Origin: Limnanthes douglasii subsp. nivea
Lineage: Eukaryota; Streptophyta; Magnoliopsida; Brassicales; Limnanthaceae
Length of the DNA: 64,000 nt
Assembly (NCBI GenBank): GCA_036936605.1
Contig: JAUPFV010000001.1
Coordinates: forward strand, 247,936,925-248,000,924
Direction of reading: 5' to 3'
Part shown: positions 22,236 to 35,599 of the stretch, in pieces
How the letters are laid out: each line of letters starts with the position of its first letter
Numbering within the stretch: the first letter of the stretch is position 1
Notes under the pieces: generated by a model
Told to the model about the DNA's origin: nothing
Seen by the model: the letters and a program-made list of their open reading frames with translations, nothing else
Database searches by the model: none
Translations under genes and position numbers: made by a program

Positions 22236-24427
22236 AATTTCTTGACAGCTATTGGCGTTGGTAGTTTAGATATTTTTTGGAAGATTTATAGCACAAGTGT
22301 AGTGTTTTATTGTATAAAAATCAAGTTTCTATGATTCATGATTGTCTCTTTTTCTCAGTTTTTGTTGAAATTTCACTAGTTTTGGGTGTCCTAAACCATG
22401 ACACTGCTCTACTACTCCCAAGTTAATACAATCACATTCTAAAGAACTTAGTCATTGAGTTTTTATAGTTATGCTAACATGGAGTCCTGATCATTGTTAT
22501 TCATTGATCTATCATAGATAGGGCTCTTACCGGACTACCCAGCCCTGTAACATTTTCGGCCGCCCTGAGCTTTCCTATAATGTTATCGAACCATAGACGA
22601 GTAACTTTTAGCACCCGCCTGAACAGATGGATGAAGTAACATAACATAAAGTAGTCTAGGGAACTGTTATTTCCCAGGTGCTTAGCACCTCTCTAATTTG
22701 GTACGGGGAACTTTGTTTAAGTCTTTCTCATGTGTTTTTTACCGGTCTCTTACCACCTGTGCATTCAAAGCTTGCAATTGGCACAAGTTGCAATCTACTG
22801 TATATTTTGGATTGGGACATGCTGGATATGACCAAGAAATGAAGAAGCAATAATTGAAATATTTAGTACTAGTATTTTTATTTTGGATCTACTGCGGGCC
22901 GAGGTTGGTTCTTGTATTTGATCACTTGAGGTTGCATCAAAATTGTTACTCTCTGATTTAGGAAAGTTTTTGGGTTAGACCTTCTGATTCATAACAAACA
23001 TAAAAAATGCGATCTCTCATTTCTTAACTTTTATTTAATATCGAATTCAAATCTCCCATCGCTCTTTTCATTTTATGTTTAGTTTTTTTCTGCTTGGGTA
23101 ATTTTTTTTTGACAATTTGGTTATAGAAGAACTTTAAAATAACAAAATGATCAGATTAATGTGAAAGCATGTGGAGAGCGGGTGATTTAGAAATAAATTT
23201 TTTATTTTGGCTCTAGATTTTTTTTTTTTTAATTTTCAAAAGTTGTTATCCATTTTAAACTAATTTTGCTTTCAATAATACATTTTTTTTTCCAACCATC
23301 TAGGATTGGAAGTAAAATATTTACTTTTGTCTATATATTTATTAGTGTTGAATAAGTATAAAAAACGGTTTGTTTTTGTCAAATCTTAATCTTCGACCAT
23401 GTTACATCTTTGGAAATATGTAACGTAAAAATCTTGATACAATCCGATTTTTTTTTTAACATATAAGCATACTTTCTCGTTCTTTCGGACTGTCCAGCCA
23501 ATCCTTTTGAACAAATGCTTGATATCCTCAACATTCTCTCAAACAACTAATTCTTGTTAGAGTCATCTCCACATCTTTGAGTACCCCTAACCACACATTC
23601 AATGTAAGTCAAAATATAAAGTATAAAACACCATATTTTTCAAAAACTCCCAAACCAAAAGTAAACCAAAAACCTTACCTTTCATAATTTTTTTCCTTTT
23701 ACTGTTCATCAATAGGGGGCACCGGAAAAGACTCATGCTCCACTAGAATAAACCATAGAAACAAAAAAAACATCACTTCATAAGATATGTAACTTAACTA
23801 GTCCCAGTGCTCACTCCAGACCAACATGCAGACGAATGAGCTGCTTCATATGGTATCCTCGTTCCTCTCTAACTACGTCTTTGCCATCTCTTTAGCTCTT
23901 GAGCCCACAATCCATGATGACTTCTAAATCCCTTACAATATTCATGTCTCCGTGCATGCATACTTTCCTGTTTTGGTATATACACGTTTTTTTGGCTTTT
24001 ATTTTAACCCCACCAACTCTCTGGTGGGGTCTCACGCTCACGATTAGGCTTGCAGGTATCAGTCGCTTAAGCGATGCAGATGTTAGAGAGGCGTTCTTGC
24101 TATTTCCCAATCCTTGTGTGGCACATCGACATGCAAGTCGACAATGACGATAACCCATCTGAGTAAAAAAAGAACACTTCCAATCATATGATCGATTAGG
24201 GCTCTGATCTATAATCTAGTGATCCCTTCTTATTCGAGGCAGGCTGTCTTGTTCAGGGTCACCACGATTGTGATAATATCTGTCGCCCCTCTTAGCCGAC
24301 CTTATCAGCTAAAAATCCATGTTTTTGGGCTGTTTTGGGGACGCATGTCCGATCATCGACGATGTTTCTCTCTCCTCGAGTAAATCTCTCAACTTATGTT
24401 ACCATCATATAACTGTTAAAATCCAAC
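22236..24427. other. intergenic region, no gene seen
   Basis: It starts with the 3' UTR of the dynein light chain gene (polyadenylation probably near 22300, where TTTATTGTATAAAAATC occurs). The rest is AT-rich with T homopolymers. 23890-24160 has open frames on both strands with no recognisable family. The segment 24160-24427 precedes a primer-binding-like site and may be a degraded 5' LTR, but no partner copy was found. Confidence 0.5.
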
Positions 24428-25499
24428 ATTTGGCGCTCTTAGCGATTATCACTAAACCCTATAGGGTTTCCATAGTCACTGAGTCCCCTTCCAGTTCAAC
24501 TTCTCAAGTCCCAAGTCCAAATCCTTCGTCTTTCACTCCTAAAAAACATCTAGTATCCAAGTTACAACACCTCCTCAAGCCCAAACCACATATGCAAAAC
24601 CCACCTCCTCCAGACCAAACCACATATGCAAAACCCACATCTACTTTCTCAAGCTCATCTCCTAACTCTTCCTACGTCGAGGAATATTTTAATAAGAAAG
24701 ACCTTCATAAACCTCGACTTGGTACCCCTATCTTTGAGCGACCTAGATACCCACCTACTAATTACCTTACAATTCATCATTAAACCTAATCAACGTGCTC
24801 TACGTATCCTTTAATTACAAAATCTCACTCAACAAGTACAGTTGACCATTACCCATACAATCGCCACCACCAACCTGCAAAACCTACATGTAAGATTTGG
24901 TCATTTACTCTTGTTAGAACATAACCCCCCTTAGACCTTTTTTACCCTCGAATTCTAGTCGTTATAGTCATGGTCGAGTTGTTTCTACTCACTCTCCTTG
25001 TATATACAGCTCTCACCCCTACCTGACCGACTACACTTTTACTCACGCAGTCACATCTAGACCAAAATCTCCTTCCAACAGAGCCCAACCCCCGTTTGTT
25101 CTACTGTCATCAAGCTAAGAATATTTTAGAGTACTTCTCTGAATATTCTAGTGCCCTCGATCACCCCCTCCAGTTACTAGCCAAACTGCTAACGTCTCAC
25201 ACAGATTCTTTGATTAAAGTTTCTTAACGGTGATACCGCTGCATGCAGTACATACCTGGGCTAGTGCGGTATCTATCCTTCAAGACATTCATTCGAGATT
25301 TATAGTTGAGAAGATAAAATTATTGAGTTCCATGATGAAGAGTCTTCATCCTCTCTAAATATTGATCACTTTCGAAAAAATAGAAAAAATCATGATAGTC
25401 ATCATACTTAAGAAGACATTCTTATCAACATTAAAACCGAGAGCTGGACCAAAGGTCAAGCAAACAAGATGCTTCCTCGAATAAGCAATGACTTCAGAA
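24428..25499 (+). other. leader region of the decayed element
   Basis: A Pro/Ser-rich open frame (to 24783) contains HMQNPPPPDQTTYAKPT and then breaks up. The stretch to 25250 has remnants of reading frame on the plus strand without a recognised domain. It may be the N-terminal gag extension of this element or an unrelated fragment. Confidence 0.35.
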
Positions 25500-26640
25500 A
25501 GGTAAAAAAAGAACACAAATTGAGGGGAAAATATGAGGTTCAGGAAACCACATTGTTGATTATAGACAGAATGCTCAGTTCGCTATACAATCTAAATATG
25601 GTATTTATAAGATAATTAATGAGGGTAACCAATATAGTTAGGGACATAATTGGAGAGAGTCTCCTCTCTCTGCAGAAATTCTCTCTGGCAATCTGTCCAG
25701 TCGTTTAACATTTATAAGATGAATAATTTTGATGGGAGTAAATATCCAGATAACCACATCGAGTAGTTCAAGAACTTTATAATGAATTAAAATGATGATG
25801 ATAATTTGTTGTGCGAGGATATTTCCCAAACTTACAAAGATAGCGCTTTGGAATGGTATAATCAGCTTCCGTCGGGATTTATCAAGAATTTTGATATATT
25901 ATGGATTGCTATTCAAAGGTATTTTGTAGAAATAAAAGAAATACAAGGAAACTAAGACACAATAATTTAGTGGTGCTAGTTGATTGAGGAAAGTTTAAAG
26001 GATTACACTAAAGTTTTGTACAAATTAATAATGGCTTGGAAGATTGCTTCAAACATGTGCTATAACTTCTTTTAAGCATCAGCTTCTTCTCGAATAATTA
26101 GCTGAGAATGTCACCAAGAAAAAATCAATTTCTTTAGGAAGTGGAAGAGTCAAAGAGATTAAAATTGATTCCTCTGCAGAGGAAAGTTCCACAAACTACC
26201 CCATTGGGCTCTCACCAACAATAGACCCAGATAACCCCCAATTTCCGGCTAAAGAAGACTAATCAAAATGCTCATCGACCTAAGGAAAACCAACATCCAC
26301 AAGGTCAGAAGTACCTATCTAGAGGAAGTCAATGGGTCGGACCCGACTATTTTAGGGATTTGACAGTGAGTTTTACTACCATATTTGACAATAAAAGAAG
26401 TTTTGTTCAATTTACAAAGCCACTCCTGATCCAGACTCTGAGGAAGAGTTGAAATACTGAGTTTCGTAAGTATCACAATGACGTTGGCCATGATACAAGG
26501 GACTGTATTGCTTCGAATCAAGTGATCCAAACCTTAACCGATGGAAAACTAAATACGTTTATCAAAGCACAATCAGGTGGTTAGGCGTTAGTTCTTGACC
26601 GAAGTAGTCTCACGATGACTGATGAACCTGAAAAGATAGA
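25500..26640 (+). pseudogene. gag: gag remnant of the decayed element
   Basis: HNWRESPLSAEILSGNL (about 25640-25690) aligns with RNWRQSPLPSKILSGNL of the complete element. DGSKYPDNHIE then stop then FKNFIMN, and ALEWYNQLPSGFIKNF, follow. The zinc-finger-like block reads FRKYHNDVGHDTRDC (about 26460-26505). Many stops and shifts are present. Confidence 0.75.
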
Positions 26641-26779
26641 AAACGTTAAAGATTTATGTGAATTGTTTGAGTCACTAATTATTTCTGGTGGATATACAGT
26701 GTTAGAGCCTTTGGGCTGCTCACAAAAAGGTATAATATAAGTTTGATAACTCAATTAGAAGGAAACATGTCTACCCATA

Positions 26780-27260
26780 TTTACCAATATTGGATACCAG
26801 TTATTGTATTTGATGGTGATGATTTAAGAGATGTTACTGGGCCATATGAGGGTGCTATGGTGATAAGAGCGGCATTCGAGGGGACTGAAATTTGAAGGAT
26901 CGTGATTGATACAAGTAGTTTAACAAATATTTTATTCATGTCTACCTACATGTATACGAAAAACCTTCCCGTTATATTCCAGTTAAGTAGAACTACAGTG
27001 GGCTTTACAAGGATTACAACTATTGAAATTGGGGAATTTAAAGGTGATGCTCTACTCAGAAAATGACCCTTTAGAAAGACATTGCAAGTACTTTTTATAT
27101 TCGTTGATGACCCGACTTCGTACAATGCTATCTTCGTTCGATCCTGGCTAAACATTTTTTTCCTCAACAGTCCAACAGTGTTTGATATATGCCACTGGGG
27201 GTCAAGTTGGAGTTGTCAGCAATAGCTAGAGAGTAGCTATAAAGTGTTATGTTACTGCTC
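26780..27260 (+). pseudogene. protease remnant of the decayed element
   Basis: DDLRDVTGPYEGAMVI is followed by IVIDTSSLTNILF, where the usual DTGS reads DTSS. FIFVDDPTSYNAIF lies downstream. The catalytic Asp is kept and the following Gly is lost. Stops interrupt it (for example after GTEI). Confidence 0.72.
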
Positions 27261-27529
27261 TAGCTTCTAAGTCACCCCAAAATATGAAAAACAAAAAAAA
27301 AATAAAAATTATTTGAGTCTACTTCAAAATTAAACACAGTTCATGATCCGAGGGATACTCTCAGTTCGGTAATAATCGATGAGGATATTGAGATATATAC
27401 TTTTCCAAATGAAAAAAAATGTGAGAATTAGAGCCTAGTTGCCACCACTTGTAAGGGAACAATTACTATATTTTTTATTTGTGAATTTGCACATGTTTAC
27501 ACAGAGTGCCGAGGATGTAACATGCATCC

Positions 27530-28420
27530 CAACAAGTATTATTTGCTACAATGTGTCAATACGACCCACCACATGCCCCATTATACAAAAAAAAAGAGTT
27601 CTTTTTGCTAAAAAGTCTGAAGCCGTTGTTGCAAAAATGGATCGATTAACAAAATTAGGGCATATCGTGGAATCTTAATACCCTTTATGGATAACAAACA
27701 CAGTACTTGTTAAAAATAAAAATGGGAAATAACGTATGTGTTGACTTCACAGATTTAAATCAGGCATGTCTGAAGGATCCATTCCATATCCCTAGAATTG
27801 ACCAACTGATAGACTTGACTTCTGGTAATGACCTGTTGTTATTCACTGATTATTTTTGTAGGATATAACCAGATATAGTTGGATATGAGGTACCAAGACA
27901 TTACCACATTTATAACAGGTAAAGGCCTCCATTGTTACAAAATGGTGCTATTTTGTTTAAAGAATATTGAGGCTACTTATCAACTTTTGATAAATAAGGC
28001 CTTTGCTAGCTAGACCGGAAGAAACATTGAGGTTTACACTACTGATACGGTGGTAAAGAATATGAGGGATGATGATAACTTCTCCAATTTTAATAAAACC
28101 TTTTCAAACCTAGAAGCCATCAACTTAAAATTGAATCTAAAAGAATTTTACATTTGGTGTGCGGTACGGGGAATTCTTGGGTTATATCGTAAGTGAAAAA
28201 GGCATTCAAGTCGACTCTTAAAAATTGAAAACTTTAATTTCCATGGATCCTCCAAGTTTCTCCAAAGAAGTAAAAATTTTAACTAGAAGGTAACAAATCT
28301 AAACAGATTTATCTCAAGATATTTGGATAAATGTGCTCCATTTTTTCAGATATTGAGAAATACAAGCAAGTTCAATTGGACTTCAAAGTATGACGAAGAG
28401 TTTTCAAAAGTAAAGGAACA
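27530..28420 (+). pseudogene. reverse transcriptase remnant of the decayed element
   Basis: It shows KMDRLTKLGHIVES, stop, YPLWITNTVLVKNKNGK, stop, RMCVDFTDLNQACLKDPFH. It then becomes increasingly degraded (palm region about 27830-28060, frameshifted) and thumb-region pieces run to about 28400. The sequence ends abruptly at about 28420 next to the antisense ORF. Confidence 0.75.
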
Positions 28421-28439
28421 TTTTGACTTTTAAATGCAA

Positions 28440-30560
28440 TTAGCTCTTCCTCGGCTTTCATAGTAGTTGTCATCTGGTTGTCCAAAGCTTTCTGCAAAGA
28501 TCTATTGCATCCTTATGCTTTGTTTTCTTCATTTTTGTATCTGCGGACTTCCTCCACTCCGGGCGCCTCCAAATTAGCAATATTGGTTTTGTAAGTAGTA
28601 TTTTAAGACTTAAGATCTTTGGCAACCCACGTGACTTGGCTTGCCAATCGATTAATACACTTTTTTTCTCTTCAAAAGCCTTATTGTGACATTCACAATC
28701 ATCTTTAAGGAGGGTGATGGTTTCTCTGTGTGCTACTCTCTCCGTTTCCAGCTTAGCAATAAGCTTCACAATGCCAAACACTATATAAGCAAGGGTTTAC
28801 TTTTTTTAACTAAAAAGGCACATCGTTGGCATGAATCTTCAAAGTAGGAAATTTCTCTCTCAAAACCAAGCCTATCTGAACTACCCCTCGGTTGTTGGCC
28901 ATCAAAAACTTGTTCTTCAATCACAAGAACATATGAGATAAGCAGTTAAATTACTAGAGGAAGCACAAATTGAACTGTAACATGGACAATCTCTGAGCTA
29001 GTATCTGTCGTATTCTTCTTCTCTATCTTATTCTCACTTCTATGTTTGTCCCCCTTGTGTGTTTTTTAGGCATTCGATTTGTTATTTCATATTAGGATTG
29101 GGGGATCTTCGAGTATTGTGCTGACCTTAAAATTAGCTTCAACATTTACTTATAATGACTCATTGGGCAGGTTTGCTTCCACAACCCCGCATTCTCTTTC
29201 TTTAAGCCCTGCCCACTAGCATTATCTTTCTATACCCTATGACAGAGAGCCCTCGTCATGGTCGGAATGTAGACTTTTCCATCGGTAGCTTCTATCTGGT
29301 CAAGAATAACCGATGAACGAGGCGAGGTAGTGAAATTCTTGCATGAAAAGTTATGTTATGATTTGGTCCGCCAGAGGTGACTATGAGCTAGGTTATTCAG
29401 AGTGAAACAATTATGGAAAATATTGGACCAATTCTCCGCGGCCCATTGGTGTAGCTTTTTGAAGGTGACTTTAACAACTTCCTATTGTTTTTATTTAGAC
29501 TTCAATATCGTTATAAAAATAAGAAGTAAGTTACGAATGATGAAATATATAAAAAGTTAATATGAAAATCAATAACGTAGAAGTTACCTGGATTTTTCCA
29601 AACCCTTTGAATGCTGCTCGGATAGTCCTTCGAGGATATCTTTTTAATATTCTCCCAGTAGCCACTAATAAAGAATAATTTCATCTTTCATATTTTATCA
29701 GCCTCCAATATGTCACTTACTATTATTTACTCATCCCTTAGAGTAAGAACGTAAAAGGGGATCTGATGATACCTTGACAACCTAAAAATAGCAACAAATT
29801 GCTCCATTGGGATTTCAATCTCTGATAGCCTCGACGCCATGATACATGACATCAAGGTGAACCATGAATTTGGGTTGGATTGGCTCAGACATAGGCTAAC
29901 TAGATTGAAGTACCTAATTATCTCAGGGTCCAACAGAAACCGAAACCCCCAGTTCAGAATATCAGGATAGACAACCAATTCTTTTGGCATGCAATTCATT
30001 GGTGTGTCTCTGCCCTTTGGTAACCGTATGACCACCTCCTTCGGGAATACCCACTTGGTTCGAAGTACACCGAACTCATTATCTTAGTAGTAATTATACA
30101 AGATATCAGATAGAACAATCAGATATTTATTGCTCACATTATAAAAATTAGGCCTCACATACTTGGCCAGCAAAATACGTAATTTCACTTCCTTTACTTC
30201 GTTATCTTTTTCTTTACTACTCTTAAATTTTTGGGTTTTGCCAACATATTTTTTTAGGAGTTTGGCATCACCCCTGGATTGTGTGGATACCCCAACTTCT
30301 GACCCCACGTCAGTATGTTTTTAAGTTTCATCAACCAATCGCATCGCGTTAGACCCGAGTTTACTTTGAGTTTTCTTCTTTGGGGATGATGTGGCATGTC
30401 TGGCCTGTTCCTTCTTTTTATTTTTAGGATCGGAAGAACGTTGATCATTTTCTATCACAATAGTGATAGGTTTTTACCATGTGACCTATCCTCCGTGTCT
30501 GAACCCATGACTATAAAGACTAATTGGCGTATGCTACTAGTTTCTCATCGGGACCGTGTT
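28440..30560 (-). pseudogene. antisense ORF (aORF) remnant of the decayed element
   Basis: Read from right to left. The N-terminal region is at about 30530-30080. A globular block at 30035-29730 has LNWGFRFLLDPEIIRYFNLV and PNSWFTLMSCIMASRLSE, closely matching the copy at 16867-16430. The WSNIFHNCFTLNNLAHSHLW motif is at about 29440-29380, followed by VILDQIEATDGKV. A coiled-coil-like C-terminal piece (28781-28470) begins IVKLIAKLETERVAHRETI. Frames are broken. Confidence 0.75.
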
Positions 30561-31931
30561 GGCCTTAAATAATGAGTTTTTAAAGTGAAGGGCTAAGTAG
30601 TGGAGGATGGAGAATTAGGTTGATACAAAATACCTATTTTAAGGATATATACCTCCGTATTCGAATATTTGACTAACAATAGTTGGACCCTCGGGCTCCT
30701 ACAACCCTGGAGCTCTCCTAGAAGTTTTTCCTCTTCGGATTTATATGAGAGACGTAACCAACCGAATAAATAAGTGATAGCAGTAAAAATACAAGATCAA
30801 GAGAGCATCGTCAAAAAATTAGTTTTTGGTGGCTATCAGAATAAAAAATGAAACTTGCGGTGGTAAGATGGGAGAACTTCTCTTTCTAGATATTGTTGTA
30901 AGAGTGAAATAATTCCAAATGAAAGGGTAAAAACGTTTATTGGGACTTATAAGATAACCTAATAAATCTGTATATCTCTCTCTCAGAACAACAAATATAA
31001 GTATCATAAAGTTAAGAAGTCTCAAAAAATTAGTTGTTCTAGCAAAGTGGAATCGTCTCTAAAAGTTATCACGTTTCACCAGTTAGAAAGAAGGCCGTTA
31101 GCCTAATATTTCCATGACACGTGTACATGATTATATCTAGATGACCATCTCTGAAGCACATATACAATTAAATCTGAATGACTTTATAAGTCATTTTAAG
31201 TGTCTCTCTTTAAAATATGTTTAGATGAACTCAGAGCCATTAAATAAAGTGCTAAGTATTTATAGTTGAATCTGAATGAGTTCAAGAATAAAATCCGAAA
31301 AAGTCTCATGCATCAGTCTTCCTAAAGGATCTTCATGCGGACTAAATAGGCTACTGGCGATGACCAAATTATCTGAAGGAAAAATTGGACAAATAGGTTA
31401 TTGAACCAAATATTATATTATATTATGATGTAATAAGGGATAGTAATTCGAGGTATTTTACATGGTAATAGGCTTTGTAGGTATTTGGGCTTGAGTACCA
31501 AAATGGGCATATGGACCATGTAAACCTACTAGGCTCATATTATCATAAATGGCCTAAAATGGAATTAAATGACATCAGATACAAATTTATCGCCAACTTA
31601 CCTGTTAGAGTGTCTCTCTCTAAAATATTTCAACGCATCTCAATTTTCTCTATATAGTTCATCTAAATTTTAATTATTTATTCCTTTATTACTTAAATAC
31701 TCTTTGAAAATACTTAACGCTATCAAATAACAAGAACAAAATATGAGACCCAATTCATATCAGTTTTTTTGTTTCTTGAATTGTTTTTTGTTTCTTTCAT
31801 TCATTTCCTCGGCTTTTTGTGTTTTTCTTATTTTTAGCTAATTTTATTTATTAGTTACCTATTAAATCAATAAATACATATAATGATAGCATTTTATTAT
31901 TTTTATAAATTAAAGTAATAATAAATTAATG

Positions 31932-31933
<2 letters not shown>

Positions 31934-31969
<36 letters not shown>
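31934..31969. repeat. (TA)n microsatellite
   Basis: About 18 uninterrupted TA dinucleotides in AT-rich DNA, at a likely polymorphic position. Confidence 0.95.
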
Positions 31970-31971
<2 letters not shown>

Positions 31972-33358
31972 AGGAAAAATATCCATTGATCAAAATACCC
32001 CATATTTATTATTTTACTAGTTACCAGTAAAAGATAAGTATCATAATATAAGTATGATCAATTAATATTATCATACGGTATAAAATAAGACCAACGTTTT
32101 TATTTTGACCATATGTTCATGAAACAAACGAAAACCCTTTAACTACATGGTATAGACAAAGACTTGAAGAAGTCTAATGAAATTTCAATTTGTTTTTTAA
32201 TTTCATGTTTATTATTAATCATTTACTTGGAATTTTTTTAAACATCTTTGTTAATAAACAAAGATAATTTAAATTTTCCTTTTAATAGTAATAAATGTAA
32301 TAAATGTAATTTTTTAATATTTTTTATTTATTAACGTTACAATAAATAGATCTTAAGCCAGTTGACATAGGTAATTGGGTAATAAAGAACTGGAGATGAT
32401 AGATAAACTTTGTATAAATGTAATGATTCTTTAGTGTATATTTGTTGTTTGTGCAATGTCTGGTTTTCTTCAGCTTTCTAATTAATACATCAATGAGTGT
32501 TGGATCAACGATTTCATTCTCACTAGGTTAGGGACATTAGATGATGAAGCATCCAAAAGTAATAAACTAAGTAATAAACTAGATTTATTAGGCTACAAAA
32601 TTAAACAAGTCCACAATATAGAATAAACACAAATATCTTCCCTTTTTAAGCAAATTCTTATTTTGATTAGACATGAAACCCGTTATTTGGTAAACAATTA
32701 TGATAATCTCTTTATTTATCTATATGTTTTTTCCATGACAACTACTTTTTAGGAAAAAAAAACGTTATTTAATCTATTAATTTATATGTAAATGGTTCCA
32801 TTCAAAGTAAAATCATGTGTAGTATATTTTCAAAAATTCTAGACAAAAAATATATGAAAAACACATAATTAAATAAAAGTATAAACATGCAATCATTGAT
32901 TTTTATTGTTAAGTATATATTCATTATGTCGATTAAAGATCCTAAAATCCTTAACTATACAATATATAATATTCAATGATCATGCATATTTTTATTTATG
33001 ATACTCTTTTAGGCTAAACACTTTAAGTCATATACCTCATACTTAAGAATTAATATTGTCCTCATAATTCACTTCGAAAACCAAAAAGAAAACAATATAG
33101 AATAATTGCACCTAATGTTTGCCTTAGAGTTCAAGCTTGTTGTTTTGTCTAAATAAGTTAGAGTTTATTAGTTTACGTATCTATTCTCGCCCTAAAATAA
33201 TCACAAATAAATAAAATGACAAGTACTAACATTAAAGAAATAAAAAACACAAAAATATTACAGACCAATAGTAAAATTTATTCAAAATAACAGTTCTCAC
33301 ACCAAAAACCTTACAGAGGTGAACTTTGAGATTTTTTGTCAAACTTTTAGTTTTAGAG
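31970..33358. other. AT-rich intergenic DNA, no gene seen
   Basis: No coding, RNA or repeat family is recognised. Its position downstream of the minus-strand Athila pol means a degraded 3' LTR of that element could be here, but no matching copy was found on the other side. Confidence 0.5.
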
Positions 33359-33612
33359 GACTTTGCCGCGATCAGCAATTTCTTTACCGCGACAAAGTCT
33401 AAAATATTTAAAAAAAATATAAGGTATTGACTTCACCATGATCAACAAAAAACATTCACAACAAAGTCAAACTTTTTTTAAAGAAAATGTTATGTTTGGG
33501 ACTTTGCCGGATAGTCTTTTCTCTTGTTGTGGAAAAGTTGACATGGGTAACCTTTTGTATCATTTTCACAATTTCACCGTAATCACCAATATCCTCGCCG
33601 TAATGAAGTCCT
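33359..33612. repeat. hairpin repeats at about 70-bp spacing
   Basis: Four related blocks start at 33359, 33429, 33500 and 33569. Each has a CTTTGCCGCGATCA-like left half and a CGCGACAAAGTC-like right half that are near inverted complements. In the first block GACTTTGCCGCG pairs with CGCGACAAAGTC at 11 of 12 positions. They lie just downstream of the Athila-type pol. Confidence 0.65.
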
Positions 33613-33689
33613 AATTTTTTTTCCTCTTTTGTTTTCTTTAAAAAACACTATAAGAAGTTAATATAAAAGAATGATAATACTCACATTAT

Positions 33690-34960
33690 GTTGCCTCCCA
33701 AGCAACGCTTAATTTAAAGTCGCTAGCTCGACTTTTCCGATTTGAGATACAATCTTCTACAACAATCTCTTCAAAATATGATTTCATCCGGTGCATATTA
33801 ATTTTAAATATCCTATTTTTGGGATGTGATATTTTGATTGCTTAATAGGGAGATATGTTAGTAATGACCATTTTTTACGGTTTTCTTCTGGAACGAGTCT
33901 AAGACAAGAAATTGTAAATAATTACCTTTTGTATCATATAAAAGTTACGTGCTACCATCTTCTTGTCATGCCATTGATTTGTCTTCATTGTTTATAGATC
34001 CCACACTTTATTGTGAAATCTATCAAACTCATTTAACTGAAGCAATCTTTCATTTCAACAACTTTAAGATCAAAATTCAAAATTCTCGTGAGCCCAATAT
34101 GATTGATGTTCTAATTCTACCTTAATATGATACACTTTTTCATAAATTAATTTTATGATGACATTCAAATGAGAGTTTTTGAACGCAATACCATATGCCT
34201 ATAATGCATCTTATAGCTTTGATGATCAATATTTCTTTGAGACACTAACCGACGTCTCCAAAATCATCTCAATTATTTATTGGACACTTCAACTTGTCTA
34301 TTACTTTAAAGATGGTATGATACTGTGAGTGACTCTATATTTTTCTAAAAGAGAATTCAGTTGACGACTGTAAAAATGAGTCATTTCATCACTAATGATT
34401 ACTCTTTGGGTTCTGAACCGTGAGAAAATATTTTTATGGATGTATTTGAGACCACCCATGCATCAGTTATGGGTAATGTTGTTGCTTTAACCCACATGAA
34501 AGTATAATCAACTTGTACCGATATGTATTTGTTGTTTAACGATAATGGAAAGATCCCACGAGATGTGTGGTCTATATATTAAACGACTCCACCTCTAGAT
34601 ATGTTGCACACTCTTTAACATATTGCATAACTCATGAAAAATTTATGTGCATATCTGAATAAGGTGTGACAAAAAAAAAACCCAAATTGTAAACTATTTG
34701 TTGTAATTTTTGTTGCACCAAGATGACCTCCGACATCTAAGGGATGACCATGTCATATTATGTGTTCTATTTCATTTTTGGGTACACATCAGTGATAATA
34801 TGGCCACTACACTACTTGTAAAGGATCGTCTCAATAGTACTGTTTAAGATCACGAAAAAACCTTTCTTGTCTTGGATCTCAAGATCGAATTCCTGCAAAA
34901 ATAATACTCAACATAATAACTGCGATCTTAAATACTTATTATCGAATAAGTACTTTAACG
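33690..34960 (-). pseudogene. Athila-type RNase H end and integrase remnant
   Basis: The minus strand shows LLQEFDLEIQDKKG-like sequence (about 34890-34850) and the integrase core IFSRFRTQRVIISDEMTHFY (about 34450-34390), where the conserved Asp of ISD is kept. RQLNSLLEKYRVTHSI follows. Near 33790-33740 lies the C-terminal KINMHRMKSYF block. Stops break each part. Confidence 0.75.
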
Positions 34961-35599
34961 CAACATGTTCTATATGTATTATAACCCCATAACCTAATAA
35001 ATATATAAAAATTTATCTAAAAAACTACAACAAGAAATTATTTCTCAGTTGTTGCATAGTTTAATGCTATCGTTGTTAAAGTTGTACTAGTGCTATTTAT
35101 GGTATGATGTTTTTTTGTTTTTTTGATGCCCAAGAATAGCTTCATGGTATAATTTCTAGCATTAGCTCTACAATTCAAATAGTAAATTCCAATCAGGTGA
35201 TACAATAATAAGTACACCGGTTGTATTGATTTTATTTGGTTAAATACATATAAACACTATCTAGAAAAATACAAAGCATGCATATTTAATTAATAATTCG
35301 CAAAAAAGTTTGGAGGTTTTAGAAAAATATTTGAATGAGCATCTATAAAAACCCGCGAGACCAAGAAAACTTGAGATTCATTTCACTACTGTGTGAGGAG
35401 GTAGTTTTTTGATAACCTCTATCTTAGCTTGATCTACCTCGATTGATTTCTCCAAAATGTGATGTCCTAACACGATTCTATTTTATTTTAAAGTGACACA
35501 TATCCCAATTTAGAACAATGTTAGTATCTACAGATCATTGTAAAACAAAAAAATAAATAAACTATAAAATTATCAAACGTATTACCAGAAATAGAAAAT

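Larger units (their letters stand above)
24428..31740 (+). mobile_element. decayed Tat-like Ty3/gypsy element with internal deletion
   Basis: A TTTGGCGCTCTTAGCG primer-site-like sequence at 24428 is followed by a leader. Then come gag (25500-26640), protease (26780-27260) and RT (27530-28420) on the plus strand, all peppered with stops. At about 28420 the sequence jumps directly to the minus-strand antisense ORF (30560-28440), so RNase H and integrase are deleted. The 3' boundary is uncertain; the AT-rich LTR-like tail ends near 31735. It is clearly older than the element at 8366-18631. Confidence 0.7.

Noticed and set aside
23892..24158. Opposed 82- and 88-codon frames
   Set aside because: No recognisable domain, and both frames are open over the same bases, which suggests chance.
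24319..24783. 154-codon Pro/Ser-rich frame as a host gene
   Set aside because: It spans a primer-site-like sequence and precedes gag of the decayed gypsy element, so it is more likely element leader.
33359..33612. CRISPR-like array because of 70-bp regular spacing
   Set aside because: The repeats are whole diverged hairpin blocks without unique spacers, and this is a plant genome next to a retrotransposon pol.
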